A DNA stretch of 64,000 bases, taken from the NCBI GenBank assembly GCA_020832285.1, contig JAFIFB010000010.1:1-64000 (forward strand), given 5' to 3'. Of the stretch, positions 44,340-54,161 are shown piece after piece; within the stretch, counting starts at the first letter, position 1; the number at the start of each line of letters is the position of its first letter. The position numbers and the translations under genes are program-made. This DNA comes from Balneolaceae bacterium. Its GTDB lineage: Bacteria; Bacteroidota; Rhodothermia; Balneolales; Balneolaceae. The notes beneath the pieces are model-generated. The model was not told where the DNA came from. It saw only the letters and a list, made by a program, of their open reading frames with translations, and did not search any database.

Positions 44340-44930
44340 TCAATTAAAATCGGCACCTGCCATTATTTTTTTATACCGAACCCAGTATTCAATAAATGAG
44401 TAGGCCATGATCAGCACAGAAGCGGTTAGTAAAACCGTATGAACCGTTTCAGCCTCTCTGAAGAAAAATACCGAAAGCCAGTATAATGCCATAACATTTA
44501 CCGAAATTTTACCCGACATAATCGACATGGCCACCTTTCCCCGGTGCTTTTTGATGTGGGCTGATCCGGCCATAATCACAAGATCCCTTGCAACACCGAT
44601 TACAAAATACCAAACCGGAATCCATCCGATAATTACGGTGTAAAGAAACAGAAAAAATGCCATCAGCTTATCTGAGACCGGGTCAAGCAGTTTTCCCAGC
44701 TCGGAAATCTCATTGCGCCAGCGCGCAACCAGTCCGTCAAGGTAATCGGAAATGGCTCCATAGGCAATCAACAGAATAATTGCCATATTGATGTTAAAGT
44801 CATTTATATAGTGCAGATAAATAATCGGCACTACAACAATTACACGAGTCAATGAGATCAGATTCGACCAGGTGAAAATGTCGTCTTTTACCAATAACTT
44901 CTTGCCATCAACATTCTCAGCTTCTCTCAT
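44340..44930 (-). CDS. CDP-alcohol phosphatidyltransferase (phosphatidylglycerophosphate synthase-like)
   Basis: This 196-residue integral membrane enzyme has the family signature DG-x2-AR-x8-G-x3-D-x3-D in YLDGLVARWRNEISELGKLLDPVSDK. The start NLISLTRVIVVVPIIY is typical of PgsA. It probably makes phosphatidylglycerophosphate from CDP-diacylglycerol and glycerol 3-phosphate, but cardiolipin- or inositol-type specificity cannot be excluded from sequence. It lies upstream of ftsY on the same strand (128-base gap). Confidence 0.85.
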   Translation of the reverse strand: MREAENVDGKKLLVKDDIFTWSNLISLTRVIVVVPIIYLHYINDFNINMAIILLIAYGAISDYLDGLVARWRNEISELGKLLDPVSDKLMAFFLFLYTVIIGWIPVWYFVIGVARDLVIMAGSAHIKKHRGKVAMSIMSGKISVNVMALYWLSVFFFREAETVHTVLLTASVLIMAYSFIEYWVRYKKIMAGADFN

Positions 44931-44999
44931 AAGAGGATTCTTATGTTAGTTTTTTTTATGCTTCTAATGATACGTTTTTTTTAACCAAGATATAGATAA

Positions 45000-45599
45000 A
45001 TGAAAGATAAGGATTTAACGAATCCCAGAAAGAATTCTTCTTTACTTGAAGAAATACCCCTTACCTCAAAACACGTTTTTGACGGTAAACTGTTGCAGGT
45101 TTATTACGACGAAGTCGAACTTCCTGACAAAACCACATCTACGAGAGAGTGGATTAAACACCCCGGAGCAAGTGCAGTTGTTCCCGTTTTTCAGGATGGC
45201 ACTATTATGCTGTTGAAACAGTTTCGATATCCACCACGGAAAATATTTATTGAAGTTCCAGCCGGCAAGATCGATCCTGGAGAAACAGCTTATTCCACAG
45301 CTGAACGAGAGCTTTTTGAGGAGAGCGGAGTTGAATGTGAACAACTTATTCAGGTAGGCTCTTTTTTTCCGGCTATCGGATATGCTGACGAGATTATCTA
45401 TAGTTATGTGGCCTGGGGACTTACTGTGCATGATCAGAATATGGATGATGATGAATTCCTGGTGAATCATCGGATTCCATTTTCACAGGCACTGGAAATG
45501 ATTCAAGACGGGGAAATTACAGACGGGAAAACTATCTGTACATTACTTCATGCCTCACATTGGTGGAAAAAGAATGCACCTTTTCAAATAGAGCTTTAG
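45000..45599 (+). CDS. Nudix hydrolase, ADP-ribose pyrophosphatase-like
   Basis: This 199-residue protein contains the complete Nudix box Gx5Ex7REUxEExGU (GKIDPGETAYSTAERELFEESGV). The preceding strand block and IKHPGASAVVPVFQDGTIMLLKQFRYP are typical of ADP-ribose or nucleoside-diphosphate-sugar pyrophosphatases (NudF-like). It would degrade ADP-ribose to AMP and ribose 5-phosphate. It is divergent from the CDP-alcohol phosphatidyltransferase gene. Confidence 0.92.
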   Translation: MKDKDLTNPRKNSSLLEEIPLTSKHVFDGKLLQVYYDEVELPDKTTSTREWIKHPGASAVVPVFQDGTIMLLKQFRYPPRKIFIEVPAGKIDPGETAYSTAERELFEESGVECEQLIQVGSFFPAIGYADEIIYSYVAWGLTVHDQNMDDDEFLVNHRIPFSQALEMIQDGEITDGKTICTLLHASHWWKKNAPFQIEL

Positions 45600-45621
45600 C
45601 AATATTTTTTTAAAAAATGCA

Positions 45622-45921
45622 CTATACCGATTTAACACCTTTAATAAGCCCTTCCCGAATCGCAAGATTATAGAGGGACTTATGCATCTTTTTCTTTACT
45701 ATTTCTCCGCGATTCAAAAGCTCATCAATCTCTTCGCCTGTAAAAAGCATCAGGCATCCTTTTTCAAGGAATTGCTGATCTATGTTGCGCGGATCGGTGA
45801 GCCTGATTTCATCGATATTTAAACCTTTCGGGCTGATTCTCAAATCGATCAGGCAATAATACTGGTCAGCCGGCTGGTCACCGAGTTCTATTTTCTGTAG
45901 AGATGTGTCTTCAAATTTCAT
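45622..45921 (-). CDS. Conserved-looking hypothetical protein, 99 residues
   Basis: The family is not recognised. The frame has ordinary codon use and a plausible globular composition: an N-terminal beta-rich part (YYCLIDLRISPKGLNIDEIRL) and C-terminal helices (GEEIDELLNRGEIVKKKMHKSLYNLAIREG). No signal peptide or membrane segment is seen. It converges with the Nudix gene (22 bases between stops) and lies downstream of the DNA-binding protein gene, without a clear functional link. Confidence 0.55.
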   Translation of the reverse strand: MKFEDTSLQKIELGDQPADQYYCLIDLRISPKGLNIDEIRLTDPRNIDQQFLEKGCLMLFTGEEIDELLNRGEIVKKKMHKSLYNLAIREGLIKGVKSV

Positions 45922-46055
45922 TGGAGAATAATTGAATTACGTTTTTCTTGTACTATACGGATACTCATATATGTTTTCTCATGCTGTGATAAGTAAATCT
46001 CTGTTCTGATGCTCATTTTTTGATTTTTCGATTCTCCGTTAATTAACAAACAAAA

Positions 46056-46475
46056 TTACTCTTCATAGCGGTCGATAAAATCCCGGGCTTTCACTATTTC
46101 AAGAATTTCGCCTGTATCTGCATCCGTAATTTGAACCTGAAATAAACTGATGATTGCCTGACTGTGGAGACAATCCAAAGTTTCAGTTAATGTACTGCAC
46201 TCCTCAGTTTCGCTGACAAGATCGTTCACACCTTGCACAACATATTTTATTTTTTTCTCTTTTTTAGCAGGTTCCTGTCGCTGTTCATTCTCTTTTTGTC
46301 CCTGATCAAAATAGTCGCGAATCGCTTCTTCTGTTACAAACCACTGTACACCAAGCTTTCTTCCCTTGAGGCGCCCTTCTCTTAGGTAAGCACGCAGCGT
46401 CATTTTACTGATTCCAAGCAGTTCGTGCAGATCATCAACTGAATAGAGAGTCAAAGAGCCTATCTTTCTTGGCAT
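46056..46475 (-). CDS. Excisionase/MerR-like helix-turn-helix DNA-binding protein
   Basis: This 139-residue protein starts with a winged helix-turn-helix of the HTH_17/excisionase type (LYSVDDLHELLGISKMTLRAYLREGRLKGRKLGVQWFVTEEAIRDYF). A basic/acidic linker (residues about 70-87) and a C-terminal alpha/beta region without recognised family follow. Such domains bind DNA as transcription regulators or in mobile elements. The 5' flank contains repeated TAATATTA-like AT-rich stretches (46500-46545), which could be its operator. Confidence 0.75.
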   Translation of the reverse strand: MPRKIGSLTLYSVDDLHELLGISKMTLRAYLREGRLKGRKLGVQWFVTEEAIRDYFDQGQKENEQRQEPAKKEKKIKYVVQGVNDLVSETEECSTLTETLDCLHSQAIISLFQVQITDADTGEILEIVKARDFIDRYEE

Positions 46476-47225
46476 ATTATTTAAAATTTTTATCTGATAT
46501 TATCTAATATTAATTACACTAAATATAATATTAATAAACATTAATAGCATATATGATGTATCATTCAGATGGAATAACGACATCGATACATCTTTCCGGG
46601 AAATTAAAAAAGGCATATTACTCTCCTGCAAATCAATTCCCCTCACCCCCCTTAAAACTTATTCCTGATCTTATCGTAGTATTTTATTTTCATCCAAACC
46701 ATCTGAATAGTTGCTCCTTCAGTAAATCATCATGAGAAGGATTTCTAATAACTATTCCCGAGTCTCTGTTGAATCTGCCAATCGGCTATACCCGAATTTA
46801 TATCTTCTATGAGTTTTTAAATAATAACAAGTGCTTTTTAAGACAGATTAGATAACTTTATAATTATTTATACACTATTAATTGACATTAGTCATATAAT
46901 AAAATCCTGATTTGTTTTAAACACAAATATCACCTTATATTGGTGGTAATTGATCGAAAAATAAATCACATCCAGACCGATCATTGCTGACAGATAGCAA
47001 TCCGTTAAACTTTTATCCTGATTAAGAACTAAATATTTCAGAATCTTTTTCAAAGTACTTGTCAGCCTCAATCGCTTATTGAAAAGCTATCAACCAAGAC
47101 CTCACTGTCTCGTCAAAAAGAAATGCTTAATAAAAATATAGTCTGTATTCGAAAAGAAGCTTGTGCCCGATCCGATCAGCAGCTCTGAATCAAACCAGGC
47201 ACAAATACGCTCAATATAATGGACC
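46476..47225. other. Long AT-rich intergenic region without a gene
   Basis: No convincing coding frame, RNA gene or terminator was found in these 750 bases. The part near the DNA-binding protein (46490-46550) has several TAATATTA-type imperfect repeats. The rest is AT-rich with no recognised repeat of the two miniature-element families. Confidence 0.5.
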
Positions 47226-50200
47226 CTATGCAGAGGTTTGAGGGGCAATAACCTCCTGCCTGGAAGTGAGAAACTCCGCCTTTTTCTCCTTCACAAATTC
47301 CATAATACCGTTAGCAGTGATATAAACAACGGGAATTAAAACAAGTGTGATAAGTGTGGATGCGGTTAAACCCCCTATTACAACACGGGCAAGTGACGCC
47401 TGGATTTCACCACCTGCACCCCATCCAAAAGAGAGAGGTAAAAGCGCCAGAACCGTTGTAAAAGTAGTCATTAAAATCGGCCTGAGCCTCAGCCTTCCTG
47501 ATTCAACAACGGCCTCAAATATACCAAGTTTACGGTCGCGCCTCATCAAGTTGATATAATCTACCAATACGATGGCATTATTTACTACAATTCCAACGAG
47601 CATAATCACTCCCATAATACTCTGCATATTAAATGTCGTGTTGGTAATTAACATCGTTGGTATAATTCCAACAACTGCTACCGGTACTGCAAACATTACA
47701 ATAAGAGGGTCCAAAAATCGCTCGAATTGAGCGGCCATCACCATGTAAATTAATATGAGTGCCATCAGAATGGATATTATAAAATCTGTCTGGGCTCGCT
47801 GCTGCTCTTCATATTCGCCACTGTATACAATGGAGAACCCTTGCGGCATATTTATATCAGACAGCTCGGCCTGAATACGCTGAACAGCCTGACCCAGAGG
47901 CACCCCGCTCTCAAGATTAGCCGTAATGAATGTCACTCGCTGGCCATTGATCCGGTTGATCGTAACCGGGCCACGTGAGGCTTGCTGGTCAATCACCGTT
48001 GAAATAGGCACAGTACGTCCGTCAGCCGAACGTACTGAAACATTTTCAATATCCAGGGTACTCATACGGTCTTGTTCCTGCAGGCGTACGGTAATGGGAA
48101 ACTCATCTCCTCCATCGCGATACACTCCGGCACGGACTCCTCCAACATTTGCCTGAACAGCCTGGGCTACTTCCCTTGCCGAGAGGCCAAGTTCAGCAAT
48201 TTTTTCACGATCAAAAATGATGTTTTGCTCCGGACGTCCTTCTTCGCGATCGGACCGGACCCCACGAACTTCAGGAATTCTTTCCATTCTGCGGCGGATT
48301 TCTTCTGAAAGTTCATTGGCGATGTCCAGGTCATACCCCCTGAGCTGTACCTGGACCGCTTCATCACCACCAGAACCAAAAATTCGCCTCAGGATCCAGA
48401 GTCCGCTCTGAGCCTGAACCCGGAAAAATCCACCAGGAATAGTCCCTTCAATCTGATCTCGAATCTGATCGGCCAGATCGTATGAGCTGATTGTACGATC
48501 AGCCACATCAATCAGGTTTAAATCTACTTGTGCACGGCCGTGTCTTACATCTGTGGATATGTATTTCACCTGATCCATCGGGGCAATGGCTGTAACTTTT
48601 TCTACAAGTTCATCGAGATAGCGGTTTGCTACGGCAATGTTCATTCCGTCAGCCATATAAAAGTCGATCCTGATTTCATCCGCTTCAGTTTGTGGCGCCA
48701 GCTCCGTATCGATAAATCGGGCTCCGTACACAGCTCCAGCTATTAAAACTACCGTAATTCCGAAAACAGCATATTTGTTACGGATAGCTGTTTTTAAAAA
48801 GCCGCTGTATTTGTCCTCTACTTTTGCAAAAAAAATCTGGAACCGGCCTTTATCTTTTTCGGTAAGCTCAGAGTCCGGGCGAATACTCATAAACTTGCTT
48901 GCCAGCATTGGTACGAGTGTAAGTGCTACCAGCAGGGAACAAACAAGTGCAAATACCACAACCAGCGCCAACTCCTGGAACATGGTTCCGGTGAGGGTTT
49001 GCATAAATACTACAGGCAGAAAAATAACTGATGTTGTAATTGTTGATGCAACAATGGCTCCTGCCACTTCTTTGGTTCCCACAAGTGAACTTTCGGTCAG
49101 AGATTTACCTTTGCTTCTCAAGCGTACGATATTTTCGAGTACTACAATAGCGTTATCGACAATGAGGCCAACACCAAGTGCGAGCCCTCCGAAACTCATT
49201 TGATTGAGAGTGAGCCCGGTAAAATAGAGCAGGCCGAATGTTGCCACGATCGATACGGGAATGGCCAGTGAAATTATAAACGTTGTGGAACCATTCCTGA
49301 GGAAAAGATAGAGAATAAAAATCGCCAGAAGCGCCCCCCACATGGCCGATTGCTGTACGTTATTGATAGAGTTCTGGATAAATTCGCTTTGATCGGTAAC
49401 CACAAGAAGGTTAATATCTTCCCGCTCACTATTTATTCGTTCCACTTCCCTGTGGATCAGCCGAGACACTTCCACTGTATTTGCACCAGACTGTTTTCGG
49501 ATTCCCATCCGAATCATCGGTTCGTCATTAACACTCACCAGCCGCCCGATTTCTGCATAGGCATCCTCTACAGTGGCCACATCACTCACGCGAACCGGTT
49601 TTCCGTCAATCCTGGTGATAATTGTTTCTGCAATTTGTTCAATATTGGTAAACTCTCCCAGTGTGCGCACATAGAGTTGTGTAAGGCCATCTTTCACGTT
49701 TCCGCCGGGCAGAGTTGTATTTTCAGCAACAATGGCATTTTGAACATCTATGGCTGTCAGGCCACTCGCAATCAGCCGGTCTCGCTTCAGGTTCACCAGT
49801 ACTTCGCGATAAACCCCTCCCCATACATCAATTGTACCAACTCCGGGAACTTGTTCAAGCCGTTTGGCAATGTCTCTTTCCAGTAGCCGGGTTAAATCAT
49901 CAAGCGGCCGTGTAGACTGAGCTCCAAGGATAACAATTGGTGAGTCGTTTGGATCAAATTTACGTACTCTCGGATTATCAGCTTCTTCTGGCAAACTTCT
50001 TCTAACCCGATCGAGCGCAGCCCGAACATCATTTGCGGCTTCATCCAGATTGCTGTTTTGAGTAAAATTAAGTGTAACACGGCTGCGGCCCTCTTCCGAC
50101 TGAGAGGTCACCTCTTCGAGGTTTGCCACACCGGCAACAGCGTTTTCGATCTGGTCGGTAATGATCACCTCAATCTCTTCCGGTCCCACATTCGGATAAT

Positions 50201-50348
50201 CTACGGTAATGGATAAACGGGGAAATTCGATAGGCGGAAGAAGATCGACAGGCAGGTATCGAAAACCGGCAATTCCCAGAATCACCACAATCAGATAAAC
50301 CATTGTGGTGGCAATAGGCCTTTTAATTGAAGTATCAGTTAATCCCAT
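47226..50348 (-). CDS. RND efflux transporter permease (HAE1/AcrB-like)
   Basis: This 1040-residue protein has the usual twelve-helix architecture with two periplasmic loops. It begins with SIKRPIATTMVYLIVVILG and PVDLLPPIEFPRLSITVDYPNVGPEEIE. The helix 4 proton-relay region GLALGVGLIVDNAIVVLENI contains the Asp pair (VDNAIV), and the second half repeats the pattern (GVIMLVGIVVNNAIVLVDYIN). It would export hydrophobic compounds or toxic agents with the membrane-fusion lipoprotein encoded upstream. No TolC-type channel gene is in the window. Confidence 0.95.
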   Translation of the reverse strand: MGLTDTSIKRPIATTMVYLIVVILGIAGFRYLPVDLLPPIEFPRLSITVDYPNVGPEEIEVIITDQIENAVAGVANLEEVTSQSEEGRSRVTLNFTQNSNLDEAANDVRAALDRVRRSLPEEADNPRVRKFDPNDSPIVILGAQSTRPLDDLTRLLERDIAKRLEQVPGVGTIDVWGGVYREVLVNLKRDRLIASGLTAIDVQNAIVAENTTLPGGNVKDGLTQLYVRTLGEFTNIEQIAETIITRIDGKPVRVSDVATVEDAYAEIGRLVSVNDEPMIRMGIRKQSGANTVEVSRLIHREVERINSEREDINLLVVTDQSEFIQNSINNVQQSAMWGALLAIFILYLFLRNGSTTFIISLAIPVSIVATFGLLYFTGLTLNQMSFGGLALGVGLIVDNAIVVLENIVRLRSKGKSLTESSLVGTKEVAGAIVASTITTSVIFLPVVFMQTLTGTMFQELALVVVFALVCSLLVALTLVPMLASKFMSIRPDSELTEKDKGRFQIFFAKVEDKYSGFLKTAIRNKYAVFGITVVLIAGAVYGARFIDTELAPQTEADEIRIDFYMADGMNIAVANRYLDELVEKVTAIAPMDQVKYISTDVRHGRAQVDLNLIDVADRTISSYDLADQIRDQIEGTIPGGFFRVQAQSGLWILRRIFGSGGDEAVQVQLRGYDLDIANELSEEIRRRMERIPEVRGVRSDREEGRPEQNIIFDREKIAELGLSAREVAQAVQANVGGVRAGVYRDGGDEFPITVRLQEQDRMSTLDIENVSVRSADGRTVPISTVIDQQASRGPVTINRINGQRVTFITANLESGVPLGQAVQRIQAELSDINMPQGFSIVYSGEYEEQQRAQTDFIISILMALILIYMVMAAQFERFLDPLIVMFAVPVAVVGIIPTMLITNTTFNMQSIMGVIMLVGIVVNNAIVLVDYINLMRRDRKLGIFEAVVESGRLRLRPILMTTFTTVLALLPLSFGWGAGGEIQASLARVVIGGLTASTLITLVLIPVVYITANGIMEFVKEKKAEFLTSRQEVIAPQTSA

Positions 50349-50367
50349 TTTTGTTCTGTTTTTTAAG

Positions 50368-51672
50368 TTAAGACCCTGTTTGAGGACGGTCAGCTACATT
50401 TCCATTCATAATCTCACGGAGCAGATCCTGTGGTTGTAATCGCTGCATTTGCATTATGTTATACCAGCTTACAGGCCTTACACGGGCTTGTCCGCTGCTG
50501 CCACGTGAGAGCAGGTTCTGGCCAACTGTGACCACCCAGTCACCACTTCTGATGCCTTCAACACCTGCGGCATCTCTTCCTCGAGCTATAATTTCCACCG
50601 GGAGAAACTCAACATCGGTTGGGTTACTCAGGCTGCCTCTTTCCCCGTTATTTTCAAGCTCTTCGATAACCTCTGCTTCCAGTCCGAAACTTGTTGCCAC
50701 ATATACACCGATCTGACCGGTTTGCGGGTGCCGGTAAATAGCACTGAGTGGAATAATGGTTGCCTCTTCGCTCTGACCATAAAGTACATCCACGGTTACA
50801 AACATCCCCGGGAGAAGCAGTCCATCCTGATTATCGATATCAATTTCGGCTTCAGTGCTAAAGTTCCCCGCCCCCAAAAATGGAGAAATTCGTGAAACTT
50901 CACCGGCAAGTACAGTATCCCGGATATTTTCCGAAAAAATACGAACATCCTGCCCTGTAGTAATATATCCAAGCATTCGCTCAGTAAGATTTATTGTAAC
51001 TTTTGACTGTGTCAGGTCACCAAGTATAAATAGCCTTGTATTTGCACCTGCCTGCATCCCCACTTCTGCATTTCTCTGACCCACCGTTCCACTCACCGGC
51101 GCCCTTATTATGGTCTGTTCAAGTGCATCATTTTGTTCTTCTACATTTGAACGTGCCTGTTCAACTTGAGCTTCAGCCAATTCAAGGCTGGCCTCAGCCG
51201 ATTCAAGCCGTGCTTCGAGCTGTTCAATTTCAAGTTCACTACTCAGATCACGTTGCTGAAGAATTCGTTCTCTTCGGATTTGGGATTCAATCTCCCCCAA
51301 TGCTGCCTGTGCCTGCCGGCGCTGGGCGATATTTATGCGCAGGCTTGCTTCAGCCTGACGCAATCTTTCCCTGTACTCGGTATCACGCAATTTTATCAAC
51401 GGTTCACCTTGCTGCACCAGCTGGCCATTTTGCACAAATACTTCTTCAATCGGAGCTGATATTCTGGGATAGATATCTACCTGATTGGCAGCTCTTACAA
51501 TTCCATTAAGTCTCTCTTCGAGAGGCAGCCCGCCAAACTGTGCCTGAACAACTTCAACTGCCGGAACAACCTGACCCTGTCCGCTTCCGGACTGCTCATC
51601 ACTGCTGCAAGCTTGAAAGGTTAGAAAAGCAAATACAATTACTGATATCTTTATAATCTTATGTTTCATCAC
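50368..51672 (-). CDS. RND efflux periplasmic adaptor lipoprotein
   Basis: This 434-residue membrane-fusion protein has a lipobox (VFAFLTFQACSS, Cys near residue 22), a biotinyl-lipoyl-like barrel (RISAPIEEVFVQNGQLVQQGEPLIKLRD), a long alpha-hairpin coiled coil (about 105-195) and the second barrel half with RAPVSGTVGQRNAEVG. It connects the inner-membrane pump to an outer-membrane channel. It is followed by the RND permease gene after 19 bases, forming a two-gene operon. Confidence 0.94.
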   Translation of the reverse strand: MMKHKIIKISVIVFAFLTFQACSSDEQSGSGQGQVVPAVEVVQAQFGGLPLEERLNGIVRAANQVDIYPRISAPIEEVFVQNGQLVQQGEPLIKLRDTEYRERLRQAEASLRINIAQRRQAQAALGEIESQIRRERILQQRDLSSELEIEQLEARLESAEASLELAEAQVEQARSNVEEQNDALEQTIIRAPVSGTVGQRNAEVGMQAGANTRLFILGDLTQSKVTINLTERMLGYITTGQDVRIFSENIRDTVLAGEVSRISPFLGAGNFSTEAEIDIDNQDGLLLPGMFVTVDVLYGQSEEATIIPLSAIYRHPQTGQIGVYVATSFGLEAEVIEELENNGERGSLSNPTDVEFLPVEIIARGRDAAGVEGIRSGDWVVTVGQNLLSRGSSGQARVRPVSWYNIMQMQRLQPQDLLREIMNGNVADRPQTGS

Positions 51673-52534
51673 TCAATTCTTTTATAGGATAATGATAGAA
51701 TAACATTAATTTTCAATTTTCATTTCGCAAATCTTGTTAAAAAAATTAAAAGCGAATCATTATAATTGAATACTACCGCTTTTGTATTTGTTTTTAATAC
51801 TGTTGCAGAAGAATCTTTTATTTTTACAGAAAACAGTAAAACTCCCTGCAATCAAATATTAATGATCAATTTTACATAAAGTTGACCAATCAGACCCTGT
51901 AATTCAGGCAGCTCCAGGCTCCTTAACAGGTGAAGATTATCAGATAAAAATTTGGCTTCTATACAACAGAATGGTATGGTTTTATAAGAACCGTTCCCTT
52001 CCTTGATCTTTTAAACTCAGATCGATTCACAATCAGTTTTATTTATTCAGTATAAAGTCTTCCGCTGGCTGGCGGAGAGATTATAGAGGGGTATCCATCC
52101 ATTTTTAATATTTTAATGAACATCGCCCTTAATCCCCCGTTTTGCCAAAGGCATCATTTAAGATTCGAACTCAGGTTTTTACTGAATCCATCAATGGATG
52201 ATGTAATAAATTTCATGGTGCATCAATGTCTGAAACATACTGTTATTTTACCACTGTAGCTTGGCCAGGCCGATGAAAGGCCCGGTGGATGTGACGCCAA
52301 TTCTTTATTGCGAAATTAAATTATTTTTAATGGAAAATCGTATACTTTTTATTGTACTACCCTCACATTCAATACAAGATCATCCCTCATTTCACGTTTT
52401 CAAAATTGTATTTGAGGAGAATAATTCTTCTTATATTGTATTATTTTTTAATCTCTCCCGGCACGAGCTGCCAAACTGGTTCGAACTCTGCCCGGTACAA
52501 TGAAATAAAATTCAACCATTTTCTGTAAGCTATC
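51673..52534. other. Long intergenic region without a recognised gene
   Basis: About 860 bases with no convincing gene. It includes an imperfect palindrome TCCGCtggctGGCGGA near 52062-52077. A short TTTTGCCAAAGGCAT at 52140-52154 is also found in reverse orientation at 2369-2383 inside a miniature element, suggesting decayed mobile DNA. The divergent flanks probably contain promoters of the efflux operon and of the thioredoxin-like gene. Confidence 0.45.
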
Positions 52535-53011
52535 ATGAAACGAAAAGCTGTTATCGGTTCTGTAATTACCGGTTTTATTCTAATCTTCGCCTATTTTTCA
52601 TTTACACAAATCATTCCTGAAGATATCGAAAATGCACCGGAGTGGATGCCGCTAGAAACCGCACTTGAACAAGCTGGCCAAGACAACCGGCTCCTAATGA
52701 TTGATATTTACGAAGTAGGATGCCAATTTTGCCGAAAAATGGACCGTGAAACCTACCCGGCCCCTTCTGTTCGCGCCATACTCGACCGCTCGTACCATCC
52801 TGTAAAAGTTAACGGTCATTCCACAAATATGCTCTTATTTAACGGAGAGGAGATGAGTGAACGGGAATTTGCTTCCAAAATGGGTGTCACTGCCTATCCC
52901 TTCACGGTAGTTATGGATGCTGATGGGAATGTAATTGACCGCCGCCGCGGCTATCAGGATGTTGTTGGATTTTCCCGCTTTCTGAATAATGCGCTTGAAA
53001 AAGGGAGTTGA
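52535..53011 (+). CDS. Membrane-anchored thioredoxin-like protein
   Basis: This 158-residue protein has an N-terminal signal anchor (VIGSVITGFILIFAYFSF) and a thioredoxin fold of the DUF255/Thioredoxin_7 kind, with the redox pair C63-Q-F-C66 in YEVGCQFCRKMDRETY and the cis-Pro segment AYPFTVVMDADGN. It faces the periplasm and may reduce or exchange disulfides there or serve cytochrome maturation. Partner genes are not adjacent; it is convergent with lspA. Confidence 0.85.
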   Translation: MKRKAVIGSVITGFILIFAYFSFTQIIPEDIENAPEWMPLETALEQAGQDNRLLMIDIYEVGCQFCRKMDRETYPAPSVRAILDRSYHPVKVNGHSTNMLLFNGEEMSEREFASKMGVTAYPFTVVMDADGNVIDRRRGYQDVVGFSRFLNNALEKGS

Positions 53012-53085
53012 TTACTCCTTCAGACTGATGGAGGAAACACGAAATTTTCCCTGACTACAACCCTTTTGTCTGTTTTTCGTAAAGA

Positions 53086-53733
53086 TCAGGCATTTTTGTT
53101 ATTGCTGATTGTCTGCTGATCCGGGTCATCGGAAACCATAACAGAATCATCCTCTGTTGCCACGTCTGTTAGATCTGCACTTTCAGGCATTTGTTCCGTT
53201 TCCTCTTCCTCTTCTGTTATGGGCATAATTTTTTTGTGGAAAAGAATCAGTACAATTATAGATGTGCTTATAGCAATATCAGCAACATTAAAAATGTATG
53301 GGAAAACCGGCCAGTCGCCTATAGTAAGTGTAAAGTGTATAAAATCGACAACATGCCCGTGAAGTACTCCGCCATAACCACCCGCAATTCCCATAAAAAT
53401 ACGGTCGGTAATATTACCGAGTGCTCCTCCAAGAATCAGCCCCATGCAGATGAGGTATGCAAAATTAGCTTTTTCAAGAGTGATCAGAATGTAAACCAGA
53501 ATCCCGATCGTGGCGAGGATCGCAATTACACTGATTGTAGGCGTAGAAAGCCAATCCATGCCCATTGCCATGCCGGGATTTTTGGTAAAATTAAGTGCCA
53601 GCCAGCCTTCAATCACTTCAACTCTGTGTAAGCCGGGATTTGTCCGGACTAAATTTTTGGTGATCTGATCTACGATCACCACTAAAATAACAGGAACAAA
53701 AAGTGCTGTAAGTTTTTTTCCTCGTAACGACAA
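53086..53733 (-). CDS. lspA: Lipoprotein signal peptidase (signal peptidase II)
   Basis: This 215-residue inner-membrane aspartyl protease has four transmembrane helices and the catalytic Asp motifs GALGNITDRIF and FNVADIAIS. NPGMAMGMD (usual NxGxAFG) is also present. A 45-residue acidic C-terminal extension rich in Glu, Asp and Ser (after KKIMPI) is not usual in the family. It removes signal peptides from prolipoproteins, several of which are encoded in this window. It is cotranscribed with the upstream DksA-like and ileS genes. Confidence 0.94.
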   Translation of the reverse strand: MSLRGKKLTALFVPVILVVIVDQITKNLVRTNPGLHRVEVIEGWLALNFTKNPGMAMGMDWLSTPTISVIAILATIGILVYILITLEKANFAYLICMGLILGGALGNITDRIFMGIAGGYGGVLHGHVVDFIHFTLTIGDWPVFPYIFNVADIAISTSIIVLILFHKKIMPITEEEEETEQMPESADLTDVATEDDSVMVSDDPDQQTISNNKNA

Positions 53734-53745
53734 ATCTATATACTC

Positions 53746-54150
53746 TTATCGGCGTTTTAATTTAGCTTCGATGCTGAGCTGCGTGTGAGGAACGGCTTCG
53801 AGGCGTCCTTTGGCAATTTTTTTGCCGGTAACTTTACACACACCGTATGTTTTGTTCTCAATTCGCTTTAGTGCATCATCGAGATACCGGACAAACTTTT
53901 TGGTGCGGTTAAAAAGCATGTACGTTTTCTCCCGCTCCTGTGCGTCCGTGCCGGCATCAGCCATGTGAAAAGAGTATGCTGACTCATCGGATGCATTCTC
54001 CATACTTTCACGCAGTAAATTCTGCAATGTAGTGAGCTCCTGCTCAGCCTCATCCCTCTTTTTCACGATAATTTGCTTAAAGTACTCAAGCTCCTCATCG
54101 TTGTAGGGGGAAATTCTTTCCTCTTTTTTTGTTTCTTTTGAAGATGCCAT
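53746..54150 (-). CDS. DksA/TraR family protein with degenerate zinc finger
   Basis: This 134-residue protein has the coiled-coil N-terminal part (YFKQIIVKKRDEAEQELTTLQ) and a C-terminal segment aligned with the DksA zinc finger (YGVCKVTGKKIAKGRLEAVPHTQLSIEA). Only one of the usual four Cys remains, a variant I associate with Bacteroidota-type DksA. DksA proteins bind RNA polymerase and modulate initiation with ppGpp. Its place between ileS and lspA is reminiscent of conserved clusters. Confidence 0.82.
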   Translation of the reverse strand: MASSKETKKEERISPYNDEELEYFKQIIVKKRDEAEQELTTLQNLLRESMENASDESAYSFHMADAGTDAQEREKTYMLFNRTKKFVRYLDDALKRIENKTYGVCKVTGKKIAKGRLEAVPHTQLSIEAKLKRR

Positions 54151-54161
54151 AATCTTAATGA

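Noticed and set aside
46553-46735. 60-codon plus-strand reading frame in the long gap
   Set aside because: Its composition is low in charged residues, has no recognisable domain and lies in AT-rich DNA with no ribosome binding site, so chance is more likely.
52062-52077. Palindrome TCCGCtggctGGCGGA as a terminator
   Set aside because: There is no T run and no nearby gene end in either orientation; it is listed only as part of the unexplained gap.
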